A stretch of 8,236 nt of DNA from JBHEKP01 sp041859375 (GTDB lineage Bacteria; Hydrogenedentota; Hydrogenedentia; Hydrogenedentales; CAITNO01), in the NCBI GenBank assembly GCA_041859375.1, contig JBHEKP010000343.1:1-8236 (forward strand), read 5' to 3'. The translations under genes were made by a program, and so were the position numbers. Below, one piece after another: positions 7,287 to 8,236 of the stretch. The notes below the pieces were generated by a model. It ran no database searches and was not told where the DNA came from. It worked only from the letters and a program-made list of their open reading frames with translations. Positions within the stretch are counted from its first letter, which is position 1; each line of letters begins with the position of its first letter.

Positions 7287-7931
7287 TTAGAGGATCCCGC
7301 CGTGCGCGACAAATTCGGCGCGCAGCGTAACCGCCTCCTTCTCATCTGTCATTCTCGCAAGTTCCAGCGCGGCGGGGCATGCCGGATCAAGTTTAACCGC
7401 CTGCCCGAACTCTCTGCGGGCCCCCTCCCCATCATTGCTTAAGAGATAAAGCCCCCTCACCCAGTGCAGTCGGGCGCGTTCTGCATTGTCGTCCGCTCCG
7501 GTATTGTCCAGCCAGTCCTGCCATTTGTCCAGGAAAGTTCCGGCCTTGGGGGACTCTTCCGCGAGGGCAAGCGTCACAAGCTCAAAAAAGGCGCTTCCAT
7601 CAGGCATGCCCCCGCCGACCGCCGCCTCCAAATGGGACAGCGCCTCATCCCCCCTGCCCTCCGCTTTGAGCAGCCGTCCAAGCCCACCCTCCGCGCGGCG
7701 CAGGTTCTTGTCCGCCGCAAACCGGCCCGCCAGTGCCATGCGGTACCGTTCAATGGCCTTTTCCGTCTGTCCTGCCGCCACAAACCGCTCCGCCTCAACG
7801 AGCATCACCTCACCCACCACAAAGTCACGCCGCGCCAGAAAGGCCCCGCCCTGCCTGGCAAAGAGGACGCAGAACGCTGAGACCAGCAGTGCCGCCGCAA
7901 GCGCAAGGGCCATGGCATGCCTGGTTGTCAT
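7287..7931 (-). CDS. Membrane-anchored TPR-like protein, 214 aa
   Basis: Probable envelope protein of unknown role. Residues 7-24 (MALALAAALLVSAFCVLF) form a hydrophobic segment after a short N-terminus with Arg4; this can be an uncleaved anchor or a signal peptide. Cys21 is not in a good lipobox. TPR-like helix pairs follow at about 42-69 (VEAERFVAAGQTEKAIERYRM), 79-108 (GLGRLLKAEGRGDEALSHLE) and 154-184 (LHWVRGLYLLSNDGEGARRE, ending LDPACPAALELARM). Between them, 115-150 is an irregular stretch with a tryptophan-rich turn (DKWQDWLDN). The ATG overlaps the stop of the upstream TPR gene by four bases (ATGA), and a G-rich site precedes it, so the two are probably cotranslated and may act together. 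It converges on the small-gene terminator. Confidence 0.8.
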   Translation of the reverse strand: MTTRHAMALALAAALLVSAFCVLFARQGGAFLARRDFVVGEVMLVEAERFVAAGQTEKAIERYRMALAGRFAADKNLRRAEGGLGRLLKAEGRGDEALSHLEAAVGGGMPDGSAFFELVTLALAEESPKAGTFLDKWQDWLDNTGADDNAERARLHWVRGLYLLSNDGEGARREFGQAVKLDPACPAALELARMTDEKEAVTLRAEFVAHGGIL

Positions 7932-8236
7932 CGCGCCGTTCCCCCGTCCAGCAGCGCGGCATACTCGGAGGAGATGCGGGCATACGCCGCGCTTGGTGCC
8001 GCTGTCCGGCCCAGCAACGCCAGATACTTCGCCTTGGCCGCGTCAAGCTGTCCGTTTTTGGCAAGCAGACGTGCATGCACAAGCTGCACACCCGTATCCT
8101 GCGATATTCCCGCGGCACCTGCCGCAAATTGCAGCGCCTCCTCCCCATGTCCCATGGCGTCCAGCGCCCCGGCCCGGCAGGCATCAAGCATGGCCGAGGT
8201 CTCCGGATCTCCCGAAATATTCATGCAGGCAATGAC
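7928..8236 (-). CDS. TPR-like protein, C-terminal part only
   Basis: The frame runs open to the right edge, so the N-terminus is off-window; an internal ATG at 8224 is in frame but has no reason to be the start, as VIAC precedes it. The visible 102 residues contain two helix pairs of TPR type: DACRAGALDAMGHGEEALQF and VQLVHARLLAKNGQLDAAKA. It could be a small TPR protein or the C-terminal repeat domain of a larger membrane protein; this cannot be settled from the window. Its stop overlaps the ATG of the next, membrane-anchored TPR gene (ATGA), which points to one operon. Confidence 0.7.
   Translation of the reverse strand, partial: VIACMNISGDPETSAMLDACRAGALDAMGHGEEALQFAAGAAGISQDTGVQLVHARLLAKNGQLDAAKAKYLALLGRTAAPSAAYARISSEYAALLDGGTAR

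Overview
The window is GC-rich bacterial DNA with ordinary gene density. It carries eight protein genes of normal size (two cut by the window edges) and two very small genes. The organism cannot be named from this sequence. A lipoprotein-type signal on a large TPR protein, an ATP-dependent PEP carboxykinase and many TPR proteins fit a Gram-negative-type bacterium, possibly an uncultivated lineage; this is a weak inference. I saw no CRISPR array, insertion sequence, rRNA or convincing tRNA.

Layout. (1) Positions 1-489, plus strand: the C-terminal part of a thioredoxin-like protein with a CINC active site, converging on the next block. (2) Positions 4730-506, minus strand: a probable four-gene operon. 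In transcription order it encodes a LuxI/FeeM-like GNAT acyltransferase, a 375-residue double-GNAT-like protein whose start overlaps the preceding stop as ATGA, ribonuclease HII (rnhB), and a 568-residue TPR lipoprotein. (3) Positions 4731-5072: an AT-rich divergent control region with a good sigma-70-type promoter, a strong Shine-Dalgarno and several short palindromes upstream of pckA. (4) Positions 5073-6689, plus strand: a complete, canonical ATP-dependent PEP carboxykinase. (5) Positions 6690-7270, plus strand: a compact transcription unit with two candidate promoters, two small genes of 42 and 75 codons, and a textbook rho-independent terminator. (6) Positions 8236-7287, minus strand: two overlapping TPR-type genes, the first cut by the window edge.

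The housekeeping parts are well understood: PckA links oxaloacetate and phosphoenolpyruvate in gluconeogenesis, and RNase HII removes ribonucleotides from DNA. The less familiar parts are the acyltransferase pair and above all the two small genes. The small proteins share the six residues AQISNF at similar positions, but three of those six codons differ synonymously. This argues that both are translated and that the motif is held at protein level. I do not recognise this family. It could be a pair of peptide precursors or regulatory microproteins, and no modifying enzyme or transporter lies next to it in the window.
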